In this document: piece after piece, positions 7,832 through 16,534 of the stretch
Layout of the letters: every line of letters starts with the position of its first letter
Numbering within the stretch: position 1 is the first letter of the stretch
Assembly: GCA_018262245.1 (NCBI GenBank)
Contig: JAGTRV010000012.1
Span: 1 to 61,253 of the forward strand
Length of the DNA stretch: 61,253 nt
From: Pseudomonadota bacterium
GTDB lineage: Bacteria > Pseudomonadota > Gammaproteobacteria > Burkholderiales > Rhodocyclaceae
Direction: 5' to 3'
Notes under the pieces: model-generated
The model's database searches: none
What the model was told of the DNA's origin: nothing
What the model saw: only the letters and a program-made list of their open reading frames with translations
Made by a program: the position numbers and the translations under genes

Positions 7832-8419
7832 ATGTCCGGACCAATGCTGCGGTTTTGCCTTGCCCTCTGCCTTTCCCTGTTTAACCTGAGCAGTTTCGCC
7901 GCCAGCGCGGACGAGGAGATGCGGGAGGCTGCCATGTTGCTCAAGGGCGGTGAAGCTGGGCGCGCGGTGGCGATCTGGGAGGCGCAGGCGGCCAGAGGCA
8001 ATATCGATGCTGCCTACAACCTGGCGGTCATCCACCAGTATGGCGATGGCGTTCCGCTCGACTACGCGAAAGCGATGCGCTGGTACCGCCAAGCTGCCGA
8101 CCAGGGCGACAAGGTTTCGCAACTCCAGATCGGGCTGATGTACCAGATTGGTCAAGGCGTGCCGGTCGACGAAGCCGAGGCGCACCGCTGGTTTACCATG
8201 CATCGCAAACACCATCTGCACCATGAGCATGAGCCGAAGATGGTTGCCTGGCGTCAGCAGGCGCTGGCCTTGATCGATGAGCGCGATCGCCGTGAACAAG
8301 TTGCCGCTTCGCGCGCCAGTTCGGTTCAGGTGCTGGCCGAACTCAGGCGGCGGGCCGGGATGAGTAGCGAGCGGCCGATGGAAACGGCGGCGCTGGAGCC
8401 TGCATCAAGCATCCGCTGA
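7832..8419 (+). CDS. Secreted Sel1-repeat (TPR-like) protein with a His cluster
   Basis: A 195-residue protein with a signal peptide (about 1-24) followed by two Sel1-like repeats (about 59-94 and 95-130; AAYNLAVIHQYGDGVPLDY and the degenerate second unit). Right after them comes a His cluster, HRKHHLHHEHE (about 124-134), then a charged C-terminal helix. Sel1 repeats are protein-interaction scaffolds. The His cluster is not part of the repeat consensus and could bind Cu or Zn. The start at 7832 has GGAGAATTGCC before it; an upstream in-frame start at 7745 would hide the signal peptide. It is transcribed divergently from the copper receptor across a palindromic operator, which suggests a linked role. 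Confidence 0.82.
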   Translation: MSGPMLRFCLALCLSLFNLSSFAASADEEMREAAMLLKGGEAGRAVAIWEAQAARGNIDAAYNLAVIHQYGDGVPLDYAKAMRWYRQAADQGDKVSQLQIGLMYQIGQGVPVDEAEAHRWFTMHRKHHLHHEHEPKMVAWRQQALALIDERDRREQVAASRASSVQVLAELRRRAGMSSERPMETAALEPASSIR

Positions 8420-8434
8420 TTTGGTGCGTTTAGC

Positions 8435-10330
8435 CTAGAGGTAACGCAGCAGCATGCTGATCACTTCGTCAGCCCGGAAGGGTTTCGCGATGAAGTCGTC
8501 CATGCCGGCGGTGATGCATTGTTCCCGATCTTCCTCCATGGCATTGGCGGTCATGGCGACAATTGGCTGGCGTGGCAGCTTGAGTTCTGCTTCCCGGATG
8601 CGCAGGAGCCGGGTTGCTTCGACGCCATCCATTTCGGGCATCTGCATGTCCATCAGAATCAGATCGAAGGTGTCGCGTTCGACCGCGGCCAGCGCTTCCA
8701 GACCATTGACGGCAATGGTCACGCGGCAGCCATAGCGGGAAAGCAGCTTTTCGGCGATTTTCTGATTGACCGGCGTGTCTTCGACCAGGAGGATTTGCTT
8801 GTTGGTCAGTTTGCACTGCGCCGCTTCCTTGTCGAGTTCGGCGATCTTCGGGGTCGATTTTTCGGCCTGATCGAGATGGATCAGCAAATGAAAGCGGGTG
8901 CCTTCGCCCACCGCACTTTCAACGCGAATCTCGCCATGCATCAGCCGGACAAGACGCTCGACAATCGAGAGCCCGAGGCCGGTGCCACCATACTTGCGCG
9001 TTGTCCATTCTTCGGCCTGGGCGAAGGGGTCGAAGATATTGCCCAGTTTGCTGGCCGGGATGCCGATGCCGGTATCAGCGACGGTGAAGTGGACACGCCA
9101 CAGCTTGCTGTTTTCGAGGGTTTTCTCGCAATGCACGCGAATGGCGACCTCGCCATGCTCGGTAAATTTGAGTGCATTGGACAGCAAATTGTTGAGCACT
9201 TGCTGGATGCGCACCGGGTCGCCCAGAAGGTGTTCGGGGAGTTCGGTGTCGGCGGCCCAGTAGAGGCGCAAGCCCTTGTTGGCAGCCACCGATGAATAGA
9301 GCGCGACCACGCTGTCCAGCAAGCTGCTCAGGTCTAGCGGAATGTGTTCGAGGTTGAGTTCACCGGCATTGATCTTCGAGAAATCGAGGATGTCGTTGAG
9401 AACACGCATCAGGTTGTCACCCGAGGATTTAACCCAGGTCAGGTATTCGCGTTGTTCCTCGGTGAGCTCTGTGGCCAGCGCCAGTTCGGTCATGCCCAGG
9501 ATGCCGTTCATCGGCGTCCGTATTTCATGACTCATCGTGGCCAGAAAGGAGGTCTTGGCGCGGGCTGCCGTCTCGGCGCTTCTGGCCAGTCGGGCCTGTT
9601 CGTCGCGTGAGGCGGTGAGTTCAAGAATGCGCTCGGCCACAGCCCGTGACATGGCGTTGAAGGCGGCACCAAGGCGCCCTACCTCGTCGTTGCCTTCGGG
9701 CACCGGTGGCGGGGTCAGGTTGCCGGCGGCAACTGCTTCGCTGGCCTGGGTCAGGCCCGCCAGATGGCGGGTCAGGAAATAGCCGAGCAGGATCATCAGA
9801 CCGGCCGAAAGCAGCATCTCGATCAGGGCGATGAAAATGCCTTGGGAGAACAACTGGTTATGGGCGGTCCGGATTTGCGAGAGATCGATGCCGATGTGCA
9901 GCGAACCCATTTTCTGGCCATAGGTAACGACCGGAACCAGCACGTCGTAGCGCGGTTTCTGCTTGTCGGCATCAAAGATATTGAGGTGCGGGTCGGCTGG
10001 CGGCAGGGCTGCGCCTTCCGGCCAGCCGCTGCTGGCCACCAGTTTTCCGTCATTGTTGGCAAGCGCCAGGTAATCGATGCCGCCAACCTTGGTGCTTTCG
10101 TCGAACACCGCCTGCACGGTGGCATAGTCGCGCTGGGCCAGTGGCGCCACGATGGCGGCGATCAGCACGGGGGCGATTTCCTCGACATGCTGCTCCGCCT
10201 GTCGGCCCATATGGGTGGTCAGCAGGCGCAGGCTGTTGGCGACCAGCAAAGTCAGCATCACCGCTTCGATGGCAATGGCGACGATCAGCAGCCGACCTCG
10301 CACCGAGCGAAGCGGCGATGTGAATTTCAT
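8435..10330 (-). CDS. Hybrid sensor histidine kinase (HAMP-HisKA-HATPase-REC)
   Basis: A 631-residue inner-membrane kinase. TM1 lies at about 12-34, a periplasmic sensor domain at about 35-160, TM2 at about 165-187 and HAMP to about 240. The HisKA phosphoacceptor H268 is in [15 protein letters not shown]. The HATPase has DTGIGIP and GGTGLGLSI, and a C-terminal receiver has [13 protein letters not shown] as the phospho-Asp site. No DNA-binding output is fused and no response-regulator gene is adjacent. Its start overlaps the end of a PhnD-like periplasmic binding protein gene by 4 bp, so the two are probably a sensor pair: the binding protein detects a ligand and engages the periplasmic domain. 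The pair overlaps the end of ptsI, which is unusual. Confidence 0.92.
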   Translation of the reverse strand: MKFTSPLRSVRGRLLIVAIAIEAVMLTLLVANSLRLLTTHMGRQAEQHVEEIAPVLIAAIVAPLAQRDYATVQAVFDESTKVGGIDYLALANNDGKLVASSGWPEGAALPPADPHLNIFDADKQKPRYDVLVPVVTYGQKMGSLHIGIDLSQIRTAHNQLFSQGIFIALIEMLLSAGLMILLGYFLTRHLAGLTQASEAVAAGNLTPPPVPEGNDEVGRLGAAFNAMSRAVAERILELTASRDEQARLARSAETAARAKTSFLATMSHEIRTPMNGILGMTELALATELTEEQREYLTWVKSSGDNLMRVLNDILDFSKINAGELNLEHIPLDLSSLLDSVVALYSSVAANKGLRLYWAADTELPEHLLGDPVRIQQVLNNLLSNALKFTEHGEVAIRVHCEKTLENSKLWRVHFTVADTGIGIPASKLGNIFDPFAQAEEWTTRKYGGTGLGLSIVERLVRLMHGEIRVESAVGEGTRFHLLIHLDQAEKSTPKIAELDKEAAQCKLTNKQILLVEDTPVNQKIAEKLLSRYGCRVTIAVNGLEALAAVERDTFDLILMDMQMPEMDGVEATRLLRIREAELKLPRQPIVAMTANAMEEDREQCITAGMDDFIAKPFRADEVISMLLRYL

Positions 10331-11181
10331 TTTGAACTCAGCGCCTGCCGCGTTTCAGCGACATACGGGTCCATCGCCTCAAGTTCGCGCGGCTTCAGGC
10401 TGCGATAGCCATCCAGCTTGTTCTGCTCAAAGTAATTCTTGCCTTCGGGGGTGGCGGCAAACGACCAAAGGGCTTTTTCGATGCCCTTGCGCTCTTTGGC
10501 CCAGCGCTTGTTGAGCATATAGACCCGGCCGGCCATCGCTTCGCTTTCGGCCAGGATGCGCATGCGGGGGCGGATATCCGGCGGCAGCTTCTGGTAATTG
10601 GCCAGCGACGTAAAGGCGGCGGCGGCCTCGCCGGCGAGAACCTGGCGGCTGACGCTGTCGGCGGCCGAAACGTAGCGGACGGGAACGTCACCGAGATTCT
10701 GCTTTTTCAGCCATTGCTGGCCCCACAGCGTGACCAGCGAAGTGGGCGACAGTCCGAGGACGGATTTCCCTTTCAGGTCGGCCGCTGTGTGGATCGGCCC
10801 ATTCTTGTCCACCAAGGCTACTGCCTTGAATTCGGCGACATAGGTCAGCAGCGGCAGGTAGGCGGCATCGGTCTGGTAGAGGCGGGCCTGGTGCCCGGTC
10901 GTGACGGCGATGTCGTATTCCTGATTCAGGGCGCGGCGGGCAAATTCGCTGAAATCCGGGGCAGTCTGAACTTCCACGGGTTGCTTCAGGGCTGCTTCCA
11001 GAGACCGGCGCAGCGGCTGGTACATTTCCAGAATCACCCGGGCGCTGGTGTGGGGGGCAATGCCCAGTACGAAGGGGCGGGGTTCCTCAGCCCAAGCCGG
11101 GCCAAGGATGGTGGCGCAGGCCATGCCAAAGAAAAATTTCAGGAAAAAGCGGCGCAAGGTGGAGGGATTCCGGTCAGGCAT
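10327..11181 (-). CDS. PhnD-like phosphate/phosphonate-type periplasmic binding protein
   Basis: A 284-residue protein with a signal peptide (about 1-31, ending AWA-EE) and the two-lobed PhnD fold. Features include [20 protein letters not shown], then [29 protein letters not shown] and a C-terminal helical region. Family members bind phosphonate, phosphite or related ligands. No ABC permease or ATPase follows; instead it overlaps a hybrid histidine kinase by 4 bp, and its own start overlaps the end of ptsI by 8 bp. It is therefore likely a receptor subunit for signalling rather than for transport. The ligand cannot be told from sequence. Confidence 0.85.
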   Translation of the reverse strand: MPDRNPSTLRRFFLKFFFGMACATILGPAWAEEPRPFVLGIAPHTSARVILEMYQPLRRSLEAALKQPVEVQTAPDFSEFARRALNQEYDIAVTTGHQARLYQTDAAYLPLLTYVAEFKAVALVDKNGPIHTAADLKGKSVLGLSPTSLVTLWGQQWLKKQNLGDVPVRYVSAADSVSRQVLAGEAAAAFTSLANYQKLPPDIRPRMRILAESEAMAGRVYMLNKRWAKERKGIEKALWSFAATPEGKNYFEQNKLDGYRSLKPRELEAMDPYVAETRQALSSK

Positions 11182-12916
11182 TCAACTTGTCCAGTGCCTC
11201 GCGCAGCTTCATCGGCTCGTCGAGGCGCAGGATGCGGCGGACGTTGGGGGCGAGTTCATTGACTTCGGCCTTCAGCACGCGATTCTTGACCTTGAGGATC
11301 TGCGACGGGTGCATCGAGAAGATGCGCAGGCCCATGCCGAGCAACAGGCGGGTGAGGTCCGGGTCGCCGGCCATTTCGCCGCAGACGGAAACCGGAACGC
11401 CGACTTTTTCCGCCATCGACAGCGTATGGGCGATCAGCATTAGCACGGCCGGGTGTAACGGGTCGTAGAGGCCGGCCACCTGCTCGTCTGAGCGGTCGAT
11501 GGCCAGCGTGTACTGGATCAGGTCATTGGTGCCGATCGACAGGAAATCGAGCCGGCGCAGGAAAAGACCGACGGCCAGTGCGGCAGCGGGGATTTCGATC
11601 ATGCCGCCGACTTCGATGTTTTCGTCGAAGGTGGCTTTTTCGCCGCGCAGGCTGGATTTGGCCTGCTCCAGTGCCGCCAGCGTCTGGTCGATTTCGTGGG
11701 CATGCGCCAGCATCGGAATCAACAGCTTGATCGGGCCGTGTTTCGAGGCGCGGAGGATGGCCCGTAACTGGGTCTGGAACATCCGCGGCTCGGCCAGCGA
11801 CAGGCGGATGGCCCGCCGGCCGAGGGCCGGATTGGTCTTGACCCGGTCGCCGGCGTTGCCTTGCGGGTTCAGATCCTTGTCGGCGCCAAGGTCGAAAGTG
11901 CGGATGGTGACCGGCCGCCCGGCCATGCCCTTGACCACTTTTTTGTAGGCCTCGTACTGCTCCTGTTCGTCCGGCATGTCGCCGCGGTCAAGGAAAAGGA
12001 ACTCGGTACGGAACAGGCCGATGCCCTCGGCGCCGCAATCCAGGGCTACCGGAACGTCATTCGGCAGTTCGATATTGGCGAACAAATGCACCGAAACACC
12101 ATCGATCGTCTCCGATTTTGCAGTCTTCAGGCGCTTGAGCTTGGTCTTTTCGAGCTCAATCTGTTCTTTGCGCAGCTGGTACTCGTCAAGTACCCGCTGA
12201 TCCGGATTGACGATGACAACGCCGCGCATGCCATCGACGATCAATTGCTCGCCATCGCGGATCAGTCCGCGCGCATTTTCCAGGCCGAGCACGGCCGGGA
12301 TCGCCATGCTGCGGGCGAGGATGGACGTGTGCGACGTGGCCCCGCCCACGTCGGTAATGAAGGCGGCGAAACGGTGTTCCTTGAAGGCGATGGTATCGGC
12401 CGGCGACAGGTCGTGGGCGACGACGATCAGTGCCTCTTCCTTGGAACGTTTGGCCGTTTTCAGGGCATTTCGGCTGCGGTGGCCGAGCAGTTCCTTGACG
12501 ACGCGTTCGACCACCTGCACCACGTCGAATTTGCGCTCGCGCAGGTAGGGGTCATCGAACTGCTCGAATTGCCCGACCAGATGCTCCATCTGCTGGACCA
12601 GCGCCCATTCGGCGTTGCAGCGGCGCTCGCGGATGATGTCGCGCGGCTTGACGGCCAGTTCCGGGTCCTCGAGGAACATCGTGTGAATGTCGATGAAGGC
12701 ATTGAGCTCGGCCGGGGCGTGCTCGGTGTTCTCCTTCATCAGGATCAGCTCTTCCTTGACGGCATTGACCGCCATGTCGAAGCGCTCGATTTCCTTGTCG
12801 ACCATGCGCGGCGCCAGGGTCAGGTGCGAGACCTCCAGCGTGGCGTGCGACATCAGCATGGCCCGCCCGATGGCGATGCCCCCGGAAACTCCCAGGCCGT
12901 GCAGTGTGAAGCTCAT
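11174..12916 (-). CDS. ptsI: Phosphoenolpyruvate-protein phosphotransferase (PTS Enzyme I)
   Basis: Transfers phosphate from PEP to HPr in the cytoplasm. The 580-residue length is normal for EI. The phospho-His is H196 in GGATSHTSILARS, PEP-binding motifs are GIGLFRTEFLF and DLGADKD, and the catalytic Cys is in VSVCGEMAGDP near the C-terminus. It follows HPr and an EIIA-Man type gene in the order EIIA-HPr-EI. No sugar permease (EIIC) is present, which is typical of betaproteobacterial regulatory PTS systems that signal carbon/energy state rather than import sugar. The gene end overlaps the PhnD-like gene by 8 bp. Confidence 0.97.
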   Translation of the reverse strand: MSFTLHGLGVSGGIAIGRAMLMSHATLEVSHLTLAPRMVDKEIERFDMAVNAVKEELILMKENTEHAPAELNAFIDIHTMFLEDPELAVKPRDIIRERRCNAEWALVQQMEHLVGQFEQFDDPYLRERKFDVVQVVERVVKELLGHRSRNALKTAKRSKEEALIVVAHDLSPADTIAFKEHRFAAFITDVGGATSHTSILARSMAIPAVLGLENARGLIRDGEQLIVDGMRGVVIVNPDQRVLDEYQLRKEQIELEKTKLKRLKTAKSETIDGVSVHLFANIELPNDVPVALDCGAEGIGLFRTEFLFLDRGDMPDEQEQYEAYKKVVKGMAGRPVTIRTFDLGADKDLNPQGNAGDRVKTNPALGRRAIRLSLAEPRMFQTQLRAILRASKHGPIKLLIPMLAHAHEIDQTLAALEQAKSSLRGEKATFDENIEVGGMIEIPAAALAVGLFLRRLDFLSIGTNDLIQYTLAIDRSDEQVAGLYDPLHPAVLMLIAHTLSMAEKVGVPVSVCGEMAGDPDLTRLLLGMGLRIFSMHPSQILKVKNRVLKAEVNELAPNVRRILRLDEPMKLREALDKLNA

Positions 12917-12922
12917 GGCGGC

Positions 12923-13192
12923 TTATTCCCCCTCGCCGAAATAGTCGGCGATCAGCGCCAGCAAGGCTTCCATCGCCTCAGCTTCGTCGGCACCATCGGT
13001 TTCCAGCGTGACTTTCGAGCCCTTGCCGGCGGCCAGCATCATCACGCCCATGATGCTTTTGGCGTTGATGCGGCGCGTGCCCTTGCTCATCCACACCTCG
13101 CACTTGTACTTGCCGGCGAGCTGGGTCAATTTGGCGGAAGCGCGGGCATGGAGGCCCAGCTTGTTGATGATTTCGGTTTCGGTCGTCAGCAT
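12923..13192 (-). CDS. ptsH: Phosphocarrier protein HPr
   Basis: An 89-residue HPr that carries phosphate from EI to EIIA. H15 lies in KLGLHARASAK and the regulatory Ser46 in INAKSIMGVMMLAAGKG, so phosphorylation by an HPr kinase is possible; no hprK is in the window. The start at 13192 gives the canonical HPr length. Upstream in-frame codons would add an unrelated 15-residue extension. It lies 6 bp before ptsI and 4 bp after the EIIA gene in a compact operon. Confidence 0.96.
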   Translation of the reverse strand: MLTTETEIINKLGLHARASAKLTQLAGKYKCEVWMSKGTRRINAKSIMGVMMLAAGKGSKVTLETDGADEAEAMEALLALIADYFGEGE

Positions 13193-13196
13193 GTTC

Positions 13197-13586
13197 TTAA
13201 TGTTCCCGCATGTTGAAAATGCCGTCACGACCGCCATCGCGGGCTCTGACGAGCAGGGTTTCCATGCCTTTGTCGCGATAGGTCAGGGCGCGCAACAGCA
13301 TTGGTAGATTGACCCCGGTCAGGCCTTCGACGCGACCGGGTTCGAGCAACTTGAGGGCAAGGTTGGCCGGCGAAGCGCCAAATATGTCGGTCAGCACCAA
13401 CACGCCCTCGCCGTTATCGAGCGGTTTGAGCATCTCACGCGCCAACGCCAGCAGATCCAGCGGGTCATCCTGAGCCGAGACGCCAAGCTGGTTAACTTGC
13501 GCCGGACGCTTGTTCAGCACATGACAGGCATTCTGTATGAGTGCCTCGCCATAACTACCGTGAGTGATAAGCAGAATCCCGATCAT
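13197..13586 (-). CDS. PTS EIIA component, mannose/ManX type
   Basis: A 129-residue cytoplasmic EIIA of the mannose (ManX/AgaF) superfamily. The phospho-acceptor is H9 in LLITHGSYGEAL, and GVLVLTDIFGASPANLAL is the second family motif. With HPr and EI downstream and no EIIB/EIIC, it is the terminal phosphate acceptor of a regulatory PTS. The gene is preceded at 25 bp by an EamA exporter gene on the same strand, but functional linkage with that is doubtful. Confidence 0.93.
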   Translation of the reverse strand: MIGILLITHGSYGEALIQNACHVLNKRPAQVNQLGVSAQDDPLDLLALAREMLKPLDNGEGVLVLTDIFGASPANLALKLLEPGRVEGLTGVNLPMLLRALTYRDKGMETLLVRARDGGRDGIFNMREH

Positions 13587-13610
13587 GCTTCGGATTCTAA
13601 CCGAAGCATT

Positions 13611-14492
13611 TTACCTGCGGCTGACGATCAATATCCCAATAACAACAAAAGTGGCTCCGGTCGTCTGTTCCGGCGAAATATGTTCGCCGAGTAGCCACCA
13701 GCCGAAGCCGATGGTCAGCATCGGGCCGACCATGCCGAACAGCGAAGCCCGCCCTGCCCCGATCCGCCGAATGGCCGCCGACTGGGCGAACACCGGCACG
13801 ATGGTGGCGAAGATCGCCATCGCCAAGCCCCAGCCATAGACTGGCATGGGCTGGATGAAAGCCGAGAACGGTTGGGTCGCCATGAAGTGGAGCAGCGTGA
13901 CGGCTGACGAGACCAGCATGGCCAGTGCCGAGAAGCGCATCGCGCCGAGCCGGGCGATCATCGGCGCACTGCCGGACAGGTAGAGTGCATACGAAACGCT
14001 GGAGCCGAAGACCAGGGCGCCGCCGATCAGCACATTGCGCGGTTCGCCCAGCCCGAGGTCGTGGATGAACGCGAAGCCGATGCCCGTGTAGCACAGCGCT
14101 ACCGCGATGCCCTCGCGGCGGGTGAAAGGCTTGCCCTGGAACAGTACACCGATCAGGATGGTCAGCGTCGGGTAGGTGAACAGGATCAGCCGTTCCAGCC
14201 CCGCCGAGATGTATTCCAGTCCCCAGAAATCGAGAATGCTGGCGCCGTAATAGCCCAGGCAGCCGAGCATGACCAGTTGTCCCCAGTCGCGCCGCGACAG
14301 GCTGGCGCCCGCCTTCTGCCCGGCCAGCCCGACCCACAGGAAGACTGGCAGCGCAAAGCCCATGCGCAAGGCGAGCAAAGTGATGGCATCGACGCCATAC
14401 GGATAGGCCAGCTTGACGAAGATCGCCTTCAGCGAAAAGCCGAGTGCTGCCAGCAAGGCCAAACCTGCACCATAAGCATTCGTTTTTTCCAA
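13611..14492 (-). CDS. EamA/DMT-family transporter
   Basis: A roughly 293-residue inner-membrane drug/metabolite transporter with about ten hydrophobic segments and two EamA repeats (the second starts near FGSSVSYALYLSG). The start is uncertain: a TTG at 14492 follows GGGAACGA and gives a normal length (MEKTNAYGAGLALLAALGF, counting TTG as Met), whereas the ATG at 14552 would add about 20 residues and run into the divergent LysR promoter region. The LysR gene at 14593 is transcribed away from it, a common layout in which the regulator controls the exporter. The substrate is unknown. Confidence 0.85.
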   Translation of the reverse strand: MEKTNAYGAGLALLAALGFSLKAIFVKLAYPYGVDAITLLALRMGFALPVFLWVGLAGQKAGASLSRRDWGQLVMLGCLGYYGASILDFWGLEYISAGLERLILFTYPTLTILIGVLFQGKPFTRREGIAVALCYTGIGFAFIHDLGLGEPRNVLIGGALVFGSSVSYALYLSGSAPMIARLGAMRFSALAMLVSSAVTLLHFMATQPFSAFIQPMPVYGWGLAMAIFATIVPVFAQSAAIRRIGAGRASLFGMVGPMLTIGFGWWLLGEHISPEQTTGATFVVIGILIVSRR

Positions 14493-14592
14493 AGTCGTTC
14501 CCGGGTAGTTTGTGGCAGAGCGTATTAAAAGCCGCGTCAGCAGGCAGGGCAATTGGTATTATTCAAATCAAGCATTCGTTCTGGACGAAACC

Positions 14593-15504
14593 ATGCGTTA
14601 CGATCTTCCCGACCTGCGGCTGGTCGCCGCGATTTCCGATTCCGGCAGCCTGACCCGCGCGGCCGAACAGGTGCATCTTGCCCCATCCTCGGCCAGCCAT
14701 CGGCTGACGCAGCTTGAAGCCGCCCTCGGCATCCCGCTCTTTGCCCGCCACGCCCGCGGCCTGACGCCGACGCCGGCCGGCGAATCGCTGCTTCGTCATG
14801 CCCGGCAGGTCTTCGCCCAGCTCGAACAGATGCATGCCGACCTGGCCCCCTACGCCAGTGGCCTGCACAGCCAGGTCACCGTTTTCGCCAATACCAACGC
14901 CATCAACTGTTTCTTGCCGGAAGACCTCGGTGATTTCCTGCGCGAACATCCGCACATCCAGGTCAGCCTTGAAGAGCAGCCGAGCCCGGCAATCATTCAG
15001 GCGGTGGCCGCCGGGCAAGTGGAAATCGGTGTGGTCGCCTCGGAGGGAGGTCTGGCCGGTGTCGAAACCCGGCCCTATCGGCAGGACAGGCTGGTGCTGA
15101 TCGTTGCGCCCGGCCACCCGTTGGCCGAAAAGCGCGAACTGGCCTTCGCCGATGTGCTGGCCGAGCCTTTCGTCTGCCTGCACGCCGGCAGCGCCATCCA
15201 CACCTTCATGATGAACCACGCCGCCCGGCTCGGCGGCCGGCTCGATGTACGTATTCAGGTGCGCAGCTTCAGTGCCGTTTGTCGCATGGTGGCGGCCGGG
15301 GTCGGCATCGGCATGGTGCCGCGCTCGTCGATAGGCGCCGCCGATGCCCTCAAAACCATAGAAATCACCGACCAGTGGGCGCCCCGCGACCTGCAACTCT
15401 GCATTCGCTCAAGGGCCGCCCTTGGTCCGGCTGCCGCGGCCCTGTTCGACCATCTGGCTGGCAAGGGAGGCGTCCGGGCTGAAGCGCCACCGTCGGCCGG
15501 CTGA
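14593..15504 (+). CDS. LysR-family transcriptional regulator
   Basis: A 303-residue regulator with the N-terminal winged helix-turn-helix (LRLVAAISDSGSLTRAAEQVHLAPSSASHRL, residues about 6-40, written here as one domain) and a LysR substrate-binding domain (about 90-290, with QVEIGVVASEGG and AAGVGIGMVPRSS). The ATG at 14593 is preferred because it puts the HTH at the usual position; an upstream in-frame extension to 14512 lacks homologous character. It is divergent from the EamA exporter with about 100 bp between them, and probably regulates it and itself. Confidence 0.92.
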   Translation: MRYDLPDLRLVAAISDSGSLTRAAEQVHLAPSSASHRLTQLEAALGIPLFARHARGLTPTPAGESLLRHARQVFAQLEQMHADLAPYASGLHSQVTVFANTNAINCFLPEDLGDFLREHPHIQVSLEEQPSPAIIQAVAAGQVEIGVVASEGGLAGVETRPYRQDRLVLIVAPGHPLAEKRELAFADVLAEPFVCLHAGSAIHTFMMNHAARLGGRLDVRIQVRSFSAVCRMVAAGVGIGMVPRSSIGAADALKTIEITDQWAPRDLQLCIRSRAALGPAAAALFDHLAGKGGVRAEAPPSAG

Positions 15505-15506
15505 CG

Positions 15507-15536
15507 ATTCGGCGCCTCGGCCGGAGCCGAATTTTT
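15507..15536 (+). terminator. Terminator of the LysR gene
   Basis: Seven perfect pairs (ATTCGGC with GCCGAAT), then a G-A mismatch and two more C-G pairs, followed by TTTTC on the plus strand. It starts 3 bp after the LysR stop. Confidence 0.7.
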
Positions 15537-15594
15537 CGCCCGGCGTGCCCAGGTGGGCGGTGAGTGCGAGGAAGGGCGCTGTATTGGTCGCCCG

Positions 15595-15783
15595 CTATCT
15601 CGCCTGGCGTTCCTTTTCGTAGTCCGAATAGCTCTGTCGGTTGATCCGTGCCAGGCAACTATCTACCTCGCTGGGTGGAAGTTTTCGGCACTGGTGTTCG
15701 GAGCTTTGTTGCCCTGCCTCGTAGGCGGTCTGGCAGCCGCAGAGGGAAAGCAGGCAAAAGGCGAAGATTGCGCTTGGTCGCAT
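15595..15783 (-). CDS. Small lipoprotein of unknown function
   Basis: A 62-residue protein. A type II signal peptide (MRPSAIFAFCLLSLCGC) has an LCGC-like lipobox, and the mature part is about 45 residues, polar and with two further Cys (HQCRKLPP and VDSCLARINRQ). The ending SYSDYEKERQAR is charged. The start at 15783 places the lipobox Cys at residue 17. I do not recognise a function. It is convergent with the LysR gene and sits downstream of a DUF3365 gene on the same strand, about 130 bp away. Confidence 0.7.
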   Translation of the reverse strand: MRPSAIFAFCLLSLCGCQTAYEAGQQSSEHQCRKLPPSEVDSCLARINRQSYSDYEKERQAR

Positions 15784-15868
15784 GGCATTTCTCCATCCGG
15801 GAAGGCTGAGCGGGAATGCCATTGTGCTTGACGCGAAGCTTTGTGCAAAGCGTGGCCGGACAAGCCTC

Positions 15869-15895
15869 GACCAGTCGCGGTTTGAGCGACTGGTC
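15869..15895 (-). terminator. 10-bp perfect hairpin after the DUF3365 gene
   Basis: GACCAGTCGC pairs exactly with GCGACTGGTC across a 7-base loop, 16 bases past the DUF3365 stop. No T-run follows on either strand, so termination is probable but not certain. Confidence 0.5.
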
Positions 15896-15910
15896 GCCTT
15901 GGCGCGCAGA

Positions 15911-16477
15911 CTACAGCGGGCGCTTGACCGTCAAGGCGCCGCGAATCTGGCCCTTGGTATAGCCGGTTGCCTGGTCGTGCGGGTAGCTTTCAGCCAGCTT
16001 GGCCTTCAGGCCGGCATCGAAGTTTTCGGCGGCGCCGTGGCAGTTCAGGCAGACATCGCCGACTGGCAGTGCCTTCATGTAACGGAACACCTGCTTGCCG
16101 TCGATGGTGACGATCTCGCTCTTTTCCAGCGTGTCGATTTTTTCGCCGTTGGCGGCGCGGATATTGAAATCGGCCAACTGGCGAACTTCCCACAGATCCG
16201 GCGTGCCGCGCTCGGCATTGCGGGTCTTCAAACTGACGCGGCGAATGTCCCAGCCGGTCTCCTGACGCTTTTCCTTGATCAGTGCCGGCGCCTGTTCCTT
16301 GCACACCGGAATCGCTCCCGCCACACCCTTCGCGGCGACTGCTTCCTGCATGGCATTCACTACCTTGGGAACGACAGGCAGCACGGTCTTCTTGGTGTCG
16401 GCGGTCAGCGTGCCAATATCCTGCGCCAGGGCAGGCAGAGCGGCGAAGAGCAGCGACAGGGCGAACAGGGGTTTCAT
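15911..16477 (-). CDS. DUF3365 (Tll0287-like) periplasmic c-type haem protein
   Basis: A 188-residue protein with a signal peptide (about 1-18, ending ALA-QD) and a DUF3365/Tll0287-like domain, a PAS-like haem sensor fold. One CLNCHG motif (about 143-148) is the covalent haem site. ETGWDIRRVSLKTRNAERG is characteristic of the family. Relatives are free-standing periplasmic proteins or sensor domains of kinases thought to sense redox state or small ligands. It is monocistronic here with a hairpin downstream. The ligand and partner are unknown. Confidence 0.85.
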   Translation of the reverse strand: MKPLFALSLLFAALPALAQDIGTLTADTKKTVLPVVPKVVNAMQEAVAAKGVAGAIPVCKEQAPALIKEKRQETGWDIRRVSLKTRNAERGTPDLWEVRQLADFNIRAANGEKIDTLEKSEIVTIDGKQVFRYMKALPVGDVCLNCHGAAENFDAGLKAKLAESYPHDQATGYTKGQIRGALTVKRPL

Positions 16478-16534
16478 GGCGATCCTAACTAAATCATAAA
16501 ACGCTAATGCTACTCCGGCTCGCCCTTGCCGTCA

